Source: Tardiphaga sp. (lineage in GTDB: Bacteria > Pseudomonadota > Alphaproteobacteria > Rhizobiales > Xanthobacteraceae). From it: 8,669 nucleotides of DNA. The stretch's first letter is position 1. The number at the start of each line of letters is the position of its first letter. Location: positions 1-8,669 of the forward strand of contig JAQGJY010000328.1 of assembly GCA_028290325.1 (NCBI GenBank). Reading direction: 5' to 3'. Shown here one piece after another: positions 1-5,508 of this stretch. Made by a program: the position numbers and the translations under genes. The notes beneath the pieces are model-generated. The model did no database searches, was not told where the DNA came from, and saw only the letters and a list, made by a program, of their open reading frames with translations.

Positions 1-19
1 TTGGAAAGATGTTTTCCAA
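1..19. promoter_or_regulatory. Inverted repeat at left edge, possible operator or hairpin
   Basis: TTGGAAA at 1-7 is the exact reverse complement of TTTCCAA at 13-19, with a 5-nt centre. The dyad touches the window edge, so it may be longer than what is visible. Its position about 110 nt before boxA would suit an operator, but I do not recognise it as the site of a known box-pathway repressor. It is not followed by a T-run, so a terminator is unlikely. A 7-bp arm can also arise by chance. Confidence 0.3.
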
Positions 20-21
20 GA

Positions 22-59
22 CAGATGGATCAGATGGATCAGATGGATCAGATGGATCA
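22..59. repeat. Perfect 9-bp tandem repeat, just over four copies
   Basis: The unit CAGATGGAT occurs four times without a mismatch (22-30, 31-39, 40-48, 49-57) and is followed by two bases of a fifth copy. The unit length is a multiple of three, so copy-number change would not shift any reading frame running through it: rightward frames would read repeated Gln-Met-Asp, Asp-Gly-Ser or Arg-Trp-Ile. It lies directly between the edge dyad and boxA. Repeats of this kind change length by slippage. Confidence 0.9.
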
Positions 60-128
60 CCGGCTCGTCGGGCGCCAGATGCGGTCCTGCCCACTGACCA
101 CAAGATTCGTTTTCATGGATGACTTAAC

Positions 129-1328
129 ATGAACGCCCACGTCGCACCGCTCAAGCAACACCTCATCGATCCCGAGATCTGCATCCGGTGCAACACCTGC
201 GAGGAGGCGTGCCCGATCAATGCGGTGACGCATGACGACAACAACTACGTCGTCGATGCGGCGATCTGCAACTTCTGCATGGACTGCATTTCGCCGTGCC
301 CGACCGGCGCGATCGACAACTGGCGCGTCGTTGCCGCGCCGTATTCGCTGGACCAGCAATGCTCTTGGAGCGATCTACCCGCGCAGCAGGAGATCACCAC
401 GAGCGAGTCGGGCAGCGCGGTGGAAGCGCTCGAAGACGAGATCGGCAAATTGCTTGAAGAGGCGCGCAAGGGACTCGGCGGCAAGCCGGTCGCGCCGCAT
501 TCGGCGAGCAAGCCGACCGTCAATCTATACAATCGCGGCAAGCCCGCTAAAGCCACGATCTCCGGCAATTTCCGACTGACGCATGCCGATGCCGACTCGG
601 ACGTTCGCCACATCATTCTGGATTTCGGCGATCAGCCGTTTCCGGTGCTGGAGGGCCAGAGCATCGGCATCGTGGCTCCGGGTGTCGATGCCGACGGCAA
701 GCCGCATAACGTGCGGCTCTATTCGATCGCGTCGTCGCGCGACGGCGAGAAGCCGAATACGAATAACCTGTCGCTGACGGTGAAGCGCGAAGCGGGCGGG
801 GTCTGCTCGAATTATCTGTGCGATCTGCCGCGCGGCGCCAAGCTCGACGTGACCGGGCCGTTCGGCGCGACATTCCTGTTGCCGAACGATCCCACCGCCA
901 ATGTCATCATGATCTGCACCGGGACGGGCTCGGCGCCGTTCCGTGGCTTCACCGAGCGCCGTCGTCGCGCGATGCCGGACGCGCCGGGGCGTTTGATGTT
1001 GTTTTTCGGCGCGAGGCGGCCGGAGGAGTTGCCGTATTTCGGACCGTTGCAGAAGGTGCCGGATAAATTGCTCGGCAAGCATTTCTGCTATTCGCGGGTC
1101 GAGGGCCAGCCGCGCGTCTATGTGCAGGATCGCATCCGTTCGGAGGCGGCCGCGATGGCCGCGCTGCTCGCCGCGTCGAACACCCATGTCTATATCTGCG
1201 GGCTCAAGGGCATGGAAAGCGGCGTCGATGAGGCCTTCGCCGATGTCTGTCGGGCCGCGTCGCTGGACTGGACGGCGCTAAAGCCATCGATGCGCGACAG
1301 CGGGCGCTACCACGTCGAGACGTATTGA
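129..1328 (+). CDS. boxA: Benzoyl-CoA 2,3-epoxidase, reductase component BoxA
   Basis: BoxA takes electrons from NADPH and passes them to the di-iron oxygenase BoxB, which epoxidises benzoyl-CoA in aerobic benzoate degradation; it is cytoplasmic. The 399-residue protein starts with two 4Fe-4S ferredoxin motifs, Cys18/21/24 with Cys28-Pro and Cys47/50/53 with Cys57-Pro. An acidic linker of about 65 residues follows, then a ferredoxin-NADP reductase module: RLYS at 196-199 for FAD, GGVCSN at 223-228, the nucleotide loop GTGSAPFRG at 265-273, and CGLKGME at 357-363 near the C-terminus. Domain order and length fit BoxA, and all eight cluster cysteines are present. The ATG at 129 is the only plausible start because TGA lies in frame at 120-122. 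No boxB, boxC or benzoate-CoA ligase gene lies downstream; they must be upstream or elsewhere. The next gene is convergent, so boxA ends its transcript. Confidence 0.95.
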   Translation: MNAHVAPLKQHLIDPEICIRCNTCEEACPINAVTHDDNNYVVDAAICNFCMDCISPCPTGAIDNWRVVAAPYSLDQQCSWSDLPAQQEITTSESGSAVEALEDEIGKLLEEARKGLGGKPVAPHSASKPTVNLYNRGKPAKATISGNFRLTHADADSDVRHIILDFGDQPFPVLEGQSIGIVAPGVDADGKPHNVRLYSIASSRDGEKPNTNNLSLTVKREAGGVCSNYLCDLPRGAKLDVTGPFGATFLLPNDPTANVIMICTGTGSAPFRGFTERRRRAMPDAPGRLMLFFGARRPEELPYFGPLQKVPDKLLGKHFCYSRVEGQPRVYVQDRIRSEAAAMAALLAASNTHVYICGLKGMESGVDEAFADVCRAASLDWTALKPSMRDSGRYHVETY

Positions 1329-1343
1329 GGAGCCATCACAGAC

Positions 1344-1418
1344 GTCATTGCAGGGCGTGAGGGGATTTATTCTTGAACCGTCGCGACGAGGCGGTCCCGC
1401 TCTTTGATTCGCAATGAT
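1344..1418. repeat. Degenerate REP-like palindromic element A
   Basis: TCATTGC at 1345-1351 is matched by its exact complement GCAATGA at 1411-1417, flanking about 60 nt that include the perfect 10-bp palindrome CGTCGCGACG at 1379-1388. The outer GTCATTGC and GCAATGAT ends resemble the ends of palindromic repeats that, from memory, are abundant between genes in Bradyrhizobium-type genomes. It lies 15 nt after the boxA stop between convergent genes, where it might help end transcription, although no T-run follows. Confidence 0.45.
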
Positions 1419-1460
1419 ATAAACAAAGGACCTTCATCGTCGACAAGCCGCTGAGGGTGC

Positions 1461-1523
1461 TGGATTGCTTCGTCGCCGTTGGTTTTCGAAGACGAAAACC
1501 AACGGCTTCTCGCAATGACGAAG
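1461..1523. repeat. REP-like element B with perfect 14-bp hairpin
   Basis: GCCGTTGGTTTTCG (1475-1488) and its exact reverse complement (1493-1506) are separated by only 4 nt, AAGA. An outer pair, ATTGC at 1464-1468 and GCAAT at 1512-1516, encloses this hairpin. The flanks (GGATTGCTTCGTCGC on the left, CTCGCAATGACGA on the right) look like the two ends of a common alphaproteobacterial intergenic palindrome (from memory), with the long inner hairpin replacing the usual short centre. It sits 4 nt beyond the stop of the leftward dehydrogenase gene. Strong folding could act as a two-way transcription barrier or 3'-end stabiliser; no T-run is present on either side. Confidence 0.75.
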
Positions 1524-1527
1524 ATTG

Positions 1528-2331
1528 TTACTCTCCCGAAACCGGCAGGCTAAGATTGGCGTAGACGATGCCGCCATCGACGGCGATGGCATTGCCGACG
1601 ACATAGTCGCCTGCGCGCGACGCCAGATAGATTGCGATGCCGGCCATATCCTCCGGTGTGCCGATACGCCGTGACGGAATCTTTTTCGCGATGGTGTCGC
1701 CGTGATCGCGCGCCGCGGTGTTCATGTCCGACTCGAAGGCGCCGGGGCAGATCGCCGTGACGTTGATGTTGTCCTGGATGAGCTTCGCCGCCATGCGGCG
1801 CGTCAGGTGGATCACCGCCGCCTTGCTGGCCTGGTACGAATAGGTCTCCATCGGATTGACGGAGAGGCCGTCGATCGAGGCGATGTTGATGACCTTGCCG
1901 GGCGTCTTGGCGGACGCCGCGGCGCGCAGCGGTTTCGCGAGCGCCTGCGTCAGGAAGAACAGCGACTTGACGTTGAGGTTCATCACCTTGTCCCAGCCGG
2001 CTTCCGGGAATTCGTCGAAGGTCGATCCCCATGCGGCGCCGGCGTTGTTGACGAGGATGTCGAGCTTGCTCTCGTGCTTCATGAATTCGTTTGCAAGCAG
2101 CTTGCAGCCGGCGACAGTGGACATGTCGATCGGCAGCGCGATGCATTCGCCGTCATATTGCGCGGTGAGTTCCTTCGCGGTCGCCTCGCAGGGGCCAGCT
2201 TTGCGCGCGGTGATGTAAACTTTAGCAGCCCCCTGCGCGAGAAAGCCCGATGCGATCATCTTGCCGATGCCGCGCGAACCGCCGGTAACGAGCGCGACGC
2301 GGCCCTTGAGCGAAAACAGATCCTTGAACAT
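1528..2331 (-). CDS. Short-chain dehydrogenase/reductase (classical SDR)
   Basis: This 267-residue protein is a classical NAD(P)-dependent oxidoreductase with a Rossmann fold, probably a cytoplasmic tetramer as is usual for the family. All landmarks are present: cofactor loop TGGSRGIG at 16-23, NNAG at 95-98, and the catalytic tetrad Asn120, Ser152, Tyr166 and Lys170. PG at 196-197 and VDGG at 251-254 follow. Arg20 in the glycine loop and Arg43 after the second strand suggest a preference for NADP(H). The substrate cannot be read from sequence; relatives include 3-oxoacyl reductases and sugar or hydroxyacyl dehydrogenases. The ATG start has a good ribosome binding site, GGAGG at 2336-2340, 4 nt away. 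It converges on boxA and lies 114 nt behind the deacetylase on the same strand. A TTGACT hexamer at 2393-2398 on its strand could be a -35 box, but no good -10 follows. No evidence ties it to benzoate breakdown beyond position. Confidence 0.93.
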   Translation of the reverse strand: MFKDLFSLKGRVALVTGGSRGIGKMIASGFLAQGAAKVYITARKAGPCEATAKELTAQYDGECIALPIDMSTVAGCKLLANEFMKHESKLDILVNNAGAAWGSTFDEFPEAGWDKVMNLNVKSLFFLTQALAKPLRAAASAKTPGKVINIASIDGLSVNPMETYSYQASKAAVIHLTRRMAAKLIQDNINVTAICPGAFESDMNTAARDHGDTIAKKIPSRRIGTPEDMAGIAIYLASRAGDYVVGNAIAVDGGIVYANLSLPVSGE

Positions 2332-2411
2332 GCAGCCTCCAAATTTGTTGATCGTGTTTAATTGGCCGATGTGTGATGCGACGGCGATGGCAAGTCAAGG
2401 AAGGGAGCGCT

Positions 2412-2443
2412 GCTTCTTTCTCTCCTATAGGGAGGGACGAAGC
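2412..2443 (-). terminator. Imperfect inverted repeat after the deacetylase stop, possible terminator
   Basis: On the coding strand of the deacetylase gene, an outer pair GCTTC/GAAGC (2439-2443 and 2412-2416) encloses an inner CTCC/GGAG pair around CTATA. It begins 2 nt past the TAG stop at 2446-2448. The position suits a transcription end or a 3'-end hairpin before the dehydrogenase gene, but mismatches separate the two stems and no U-run follows, so an intrinsic terminator is only a guess. Confidence 0.3.
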
Positions 2444-2445
2444 GG

Positions 2446-3501
2446 CTACACCGCGTCGACGCGGCGAAAGCCGTTATACATCGCGGTGGCGGCGCCCGAC
2501 GTCAGCACCGGCAGGAAGCGCTTGTCCTGATAATTGCCGTTCAACGACAGCCGCGGCAGCGCGGTCATATGCGCGGCGTTCCCTCGAAAGATCATGCCCG
2601 GCCGCGTCGTCACCGCGGTCTTGAAGCCGAGCCTCTTCGCCAGCGCGAATTCGCGCGGGCCGGCCGCGGCCTTGTCACCGTATGGGTAGGCCAGATGTAC
2701 CGCCGGCTTTTGCAGTGCCTCCTCGATCCGGGCGCGGCTGGCGCGCAATTCGTGTTCGGCTTGCGCCTCGGTCTGCGTGGCGAGATTGCAATGGCTGATC
2801 GTATGCGCGCCGATCGTCACCAGCGGATCGGCGGCGAAACCGCGCAACTCGTCCCAGTCCATGCAGAGGTCGCGGCTGATCGCGTCCTCGTCGATGCCGT
2901 GTTGTCGGCATAAGGATGTGATCGCGTGCCGAAGCTCGGCGTCGGACATGTCGCGCAAGCGATCGTGCATGCGGTCGAACGCCGCCTGCTTGGCCTCGAT
3001 GGTCGCACAGTCGAGCCGCGTCATGATGCCGCCGAGGGCGATCTCGATCGCATCGGCCTTGGCGATGATGCGCTCCAGCGCCACCCACCATAGCCGGCCG
3101 CGACCCTCGGCGAAATCGCTGGCGACATAGACCGTCACCGGGGCGCCGAATTCACGCAGCACCGGCAAGGCATGATCGCGGTTGTCGCGATAGCCGTCAT
3201 CGCAGGTGAAGCAGGCGAATCGCCGCGCGCGATCGCCCGATGCCAGCCGGACCACCATGTCGTCCATGCTGATCAGCTCGATGCCTTCGCCACGCAGATG
3301 CCGCAGCGTTATCGCCAGAAAGTCAGGTGTGATTTCGAGGTGATGATTGGGCTGGAAGGCATCCGAGCGGCGCGGCCGAACATGGTGCAGCATGAAGATG
3401 GTGCCGATGCCCGCCAGCATCGGCCGCAGCAGGTGATGCGCGCCAGTGAGCGACAGCGCGCCGAGCCCGGCGCGGATGATCGAATGGCGAAGCTGTTTCA
3501 T
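2446..3501 (-). CDS. Polysaccharide deacetylase, CE4/NodB-like
   Basis: This 351-residue protein belongs to the carbohydrate esterase 4 family, metal-dependent enzymes that remove N- or O-acetyl groups from polysaccharides such as peptidoglycan, chitin oligomers or exopolysaccharide. Motif 1 reads TCDDG at 99-103 (Asp101 the expected base, Asp102 the metal ligand), with Cys where Phe is usual. Motif 2 is HTISH at 233-237 (His233 and His237 as metal ligands), and AYPYGD at 271-276 matches motif 3. The gap between motifs 1 and 2, about 130 residues, is far longer than in compact NodB-type enzymes and holds a mostly helical, charged insert. There is no clear signal peptide, only a weakly hydrophobic stretch at 11-37, so location is uncertain. 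I chose the ATG at 3501, with a weak GGA six nt upstream. The same frame is open to 3693, but that extension is basic, low in family character and crosses the divergent promoter region. The substrate is unknown. Confidence 0.87.
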   Translation of the reverse strand: MKQLRHSIIRAGLGALSLTGAHHLLRPMLAGIGTIFMLHHVRPRRSDAFQPNHHLEITPDFLAITLRHLRGEGIELISMDDMVVRLASGDRARRFACFTCDDGYRDNRDHALPVLREFGAPVTVYVASDFAEGRGRLWWVALERIIAKADAIEIALGGIMTRLDCATIEAKQAAFDRMHDRLRDMSDAELRHAITSLCRQHGIDEDAISRDLCMDWDELRGFAADPLVTIGAHTISHCNLATQTEAQAEHELRASRARIEEALQKPAVHLAYPYGDKAAAGPREFALAKRLGFKTAVTTRPGMIFRGNAAHMTALPRLSLNGNYQDKRFLPVLTSGAATAMYNGFRRVDAV

Positions 3502-3513
3502 GGTCGATCCGAT

Positions 3514-3559
3514 GGCGGGACTCCGCCGATTCCAACCGCGCAGGCTAGCGGCGACCGCT
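3514..3559. repeat. Two short GC hairpins in the divergent intergenic region
   Basis: GGCGG at 3514-3518 pairs with CCGCC at 3523-3527 around a 4-nt loop, and AGCGG at 3547-3551 pairs with CCGCT at 3555-3559 around a 3-nt loop. Both would lie in the leader of the deacetylase mRNA, the first only 12 nt before its ATG, where it could affect ribosome access. Stems this short are common in GC-rich DNA. The rest of the 194-nt region holds only the promoter candidate listed separately. Confidence 0.35.
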
Positions 3560-3630
3560 GAACAAAGCCTTAGCGTGGAATTGGCGACAAACCACCGCGC
3601 ATCTTCGTCCGTATCGGCGAGATTTGCCGT

Positions 3631-3659
3631 TTGACAGGCCCGCAAGGGTTTGTTTTCTC
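3631..3659 (+). promoter_or_regulatory. Candidate promoter of the BON/OmpA gene cluster
   Basis: TTGACA at 3631-3636 is a perfect housekeeping -35 hexamer. At 16-17 nt spacing the -10 position holds only a T-rich TTTTCT-like sequence, so the match is half convincing; weak -10 boxes are common in alphaproteobacteria. It lies 60 nt before the chosen ATG, a normal leader length, and is the only such hexamer in the divergent region on this strand. Confidence 0.35.
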
Positions 3660-3695
3660 TCTGCTTCGGGACACACTCCTCCCCAGGGAACACGA

Positions 3696-5090
3696 ATGCG
3701 CGGACTGTACAGGTGGAGTAACAAATGGTGGCCCGGCCTCATCCCACTCGCGATCCTGTTTGTGTTCGCAGCCTGGAGCAACACGGTCCCGCTTGAGGCC
3801 GAGCTGGCGGCCCGCGCCGGTGCCGCCCTCAAGGGCACCGTGCTCGACAAGACCCGCATCGCGATGGACGGGCGCGACGTGCTGCTGTCCGCCTCGGCCT
3901 TTTCGGAAGAAGGTCGTCTCAGCGCCGTGTCGCAGGTCGCTGCGACGCCGGGTGTGCGCCTCGTCAATGACAATACGCGACTGGTACCCGAGACCAAGCC
4001 GTTCGTCTGGACCGCCGAGCGTGACGTCGTGCGGGTGACACTCTCTGGCAATGCGCCGTTGCCCGGCAGCAAGGCCCGGCTGCTCGACGCCGCGCGGGCG
4101 AGCTTGAGTGGCACCGAGGTCGTCGACCGCATCGGTCTGGCGCGCGGCGCGCCGCCCCGCTTCGATACGGCGGTTTTGCTGCTGATCGATCAGATCGCCA
4201 AGCTGAAAGAAGGCAAGATCACGATGTCCGACCAGACCGTGACGCTGGCCGGCATGGCGCGCGATCTCGGCGGCCGTGAAGCGATCGCCGCCGCGCTGAA
4301 GAATCTGCCGGAGGGTTATTCGGTTGCGAGCAACGCGGTGATGGCGCCGCCTTATGTCTTTCAGGCGAATAAAGACCCCGTGACGACGACACTGACGCTG
4401 TCCGGCTACGTGCCCAATAATGACGTCCACGCCGCGGTGGTCACCGCCGCCGGCCGCAAATTCGCCAACGAAAAGATCGTCGATAATCTAAAGGCCAGTA
4501 TTGGCGCGCCCAGCGGATTCGCGGCGGCGGTGGGGCCGGCGCTCGGCGCGCTGTCGCGGCTGTCGACCGGAACGCTGGTCGTGTCGGATCGTGAGGTCAA
4601 GTTGTCGGGCGATGCGCTTTACGACGTTGCCGCCGCCCAGATCCGCGAAACGCTCGGTCAATCGCTGCCGCAAGGCTGGGTCGCCAAGGCCGAACTGTCG
4701 GTCAAGCCGCCGGCGTCGCCGGTGGATTCCACGGTGTGCCAGCAACTGTTCAATGATCTGCTCAGCAAGGCCCGCATCCGTTTCGAGCCGACGAAAGCCG
4801 CGATCGATCCGGACTCGGCGGGGCTACTCGATCGGCTGATCCAGACCGCGCAGCGTTGCCCGGGCGCCAATATCGACATCATCGGCCATACCGATGGCGA
4901 CGGCACCAGCGAGGCCGATCAGATGCTGTCGCAGCAGCGGGCCGAAGCCGTCGCGGAATATCTGACCAGGTCCGGATTGCCGGCGAGACGGTTTTCGGCG
5001 ATCGGTCTCGGCAGCTCGCAGCCGGTGGCCGATAACGACAGCGAGGCTGGCAGGGCGCAGAATCGCCGCATCGAATTTCTGGTGAGGTGA
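3696..5090 (+). CDS. Membrane-anchored BON-repeat protein with C-terminal OmpA domain
   Basis: The predicted role is to tie the inner membrane or periplasm to peptidoglycan. The 464-residue protein has an uncleaved-looking N-terminal membrane helix (about 13-28), a BON-like segment (about 35-100), then two tandem units of about 119 residues (101-216, 218-336), each with two LSG/LAG strand motifs. The C-terminal OmpA/MotB domain spans about 348-464. Asp400 in GHTD and Arg415 in LSQQRA have the 15-residue spacing of the diaminopimelate-binding Asp/Arg pair known in OmpA, and NRRIEF closes the domain. Cys348 and Cys388 are placed like the disulfide pair of mycobacterial Rv0899 (ArfA), which also has membrane helix, BON and OmpA parts; that comparison is from memory. 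The ATG at 3696 has AGGGAA 5 nt before it and starts directly at the membrane anchor; a TTG 24 codons upstream lacks support. The next gene begins 4 nt after its stop. Confidence 0.9.
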   Translation: MRGLYRWSNKWWPGLIPLAILFVFAAWSNTVPLEAELAARAGAALKGTVLDKTRIAMDGRDVLLSASAFSEEGRLSAVSQVAATPGVRLVNDNTRLVPETKPFVWTAERDVVRVTLSGNAPLPGSKARLLDAARASLSGTEVVDRIGLARGAPPRFDTAVLLLIDQIAKLKEGKITMSDQTVTLAGMARDLGGREAIAAALKNLPEGYSVASNAVMAPPYVFQANKDPVTTTLTLSGYVPNNDVHAAVVTAAGRKFANEKIVDNLKASIGAPSGFAAAVGPALGALSRLSTGTLVVSDREVKLSGDALYDVAAAQIRETLGQSLPQGWVAKAELSVKPPASPVDSTVCQQLFNDLLSKARIRFEPTKAAIDPDSAGLLDRLIQTAQRCPGANIDIIGHTDGDGTSEADQMLSQQRAEAVAEYLTRSGLPARRFSAIGLGSSQPVADNDSEAGRAQNRRIEFLVR

Positions 5091-5094
5091 CGGT

Positions 5095-5391
5095 GTGACC
5101 CTTCTCGTGACCTTTCATTGGGGCTTCCACCTCGCCGCTTTCCTGCTTGGCTTCGGCATGGGCTGGATCGCGGTCGTGCATCGCGCCCGCCCGGTCCCGC
5201 GTTACCTGATGCGCTGGCTGTCGGCGCTGGCCCTCGTTGTGGTCGGCGTGTCGCTGGCGCGGCTGGTGCCTGGCCGCTACGGATATTGGCTCGATCTTGC
5301 TCTCGTCATGTTCGCTGTCTATCTCGTCGGATGCGCGATCGGCTCCTGGCTCCGCGATCGCGTGGTGTCGCGACATGTTCCGCAAGCGTGA
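5095..5391 (+). CDS. Small three-helix membrane protein of unknown function
   Basis: I do not recognise a family. The 98-residue product is strongly hydrophobic with three likely membrane helices, about 5-27, 39-57 and 62-84, separated by an Arg-rich loop (HRARPVPR) and a short turn (PGRYGYW), and ends in a basic tail. The positive-inside rule puts that loop and the tail in the cytoplasm only if helix 2 and 3 form a hairpin. It starts with GTG 4 nt after the BON/OmpA stop, with GAGG at 5084-5087 inside the end of that gene, so the two are very probably co-translated. The natural guess is a partner or membrane mate of the BON/OmpA protein. Coding status rests on the tight spacing, ribosome binding site and coherent membrane profile. 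Confidence 0.75.
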   Translation: MTLLVTFHWGFHLAAFLLGFGMGWIAVVHRARPVPRYLMRWLSALALVVVGVSLARLVPGRYGYWLDLALVMFAVYLVGCAIGSWLRDRVVSRHVPQA

Positions 5392-5431
5392 GCAAAGTCC
5401 GTCTCATACCGACGCGAGCTACTACCGCTAG
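5375..5431 (+). CDS. Possible 18-residue ORF overlapping the small membrane gene
   Basis: An ATG at 5375 opens a reading frame of 18 codons ending in TAG at 5429-5431, overlapping the last 17 nt of the preceding gene in the +1 frame. The peptide (MFRKREQSPSHTDASYYR) is hydrophilic and basic. There is no good ribosome binding site. It might be accidental, a micropeptide, or the original C-terminus of the membrane protein seen past a frameshift. The remaining gap up to 5508 holds no feature apart from the ribosome binding site of the next gene. Confidence 0.15.
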   Translation: MFRKREQSPSHTDASYYR

Positions 5432-5508
5432 CCGGATCGCCGTGTCGCGCCGGGCGTGCCGAAGAGGGCCGGGCCATATCGGTCGCGGACTCGCAGGTCG
5501 AGGTTGAG

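Larger units (their letters stand above)
1..132 (+). other. boxA leader or 3' end of an unseen upstream gene
   Basis: The frame starting at base 1 stays open until TGA at 130-132, which overlaps the boxA ATG as ATGA, the classic arrangement of translationally coupled genes. The frame starting at base 3 is also open, until TGA at 120-122, 6 nt before boxA, and would encode a hydrophilic tail with Asp-Gly-Ser repeats. The stretch is short and base composition does not favour one frame clearly, so both could be accidental. I recognise no protein family in either tail. If neither is coding, this is simply the boxA leader, with GGA at 117-119 as a weak ribosome binding site 9 nt before the ATG. 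Confidence 0.3.

Noticed and set aside
22..59. CRISPR-like array
   Set aside because: The units are 9 bp and directly adjacent with no spacers, so this is a simple tandem repeat.
57..359. 100-residue leftward ORF over the boxA start
   Set aside because: It is antisense to the first ferredoxin motifs of boxA and has a compositionally biased product with no recognisable feature.
525..1187. 220-residue antisense ORF within boxA
   Set aside because: It is a composition shadow of a GC-rich gene: Arg/Gln/His-rich, with no domain and no ribosome binding site, opposite a fully conserved boxA frame.
2446..3693. 415-residue version of the deacetylase starting at 3693
   Set aside because: The extra 64 residues show no family character, start beside the opposite gene's ribosome binding site and cross the divergent promoter region; the ATG at 3501 gives a normal domain start.
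3624..3695. TTG start 24 codons upstream of the BON/OmpA gene
   Set aside because: It has no ribosome binding site, overlaps the -35 candidate, and would put a Pro/Arg-rich tail before the membrane anchor; the ATG at 3696 has AGGGAA at ideal spacing.
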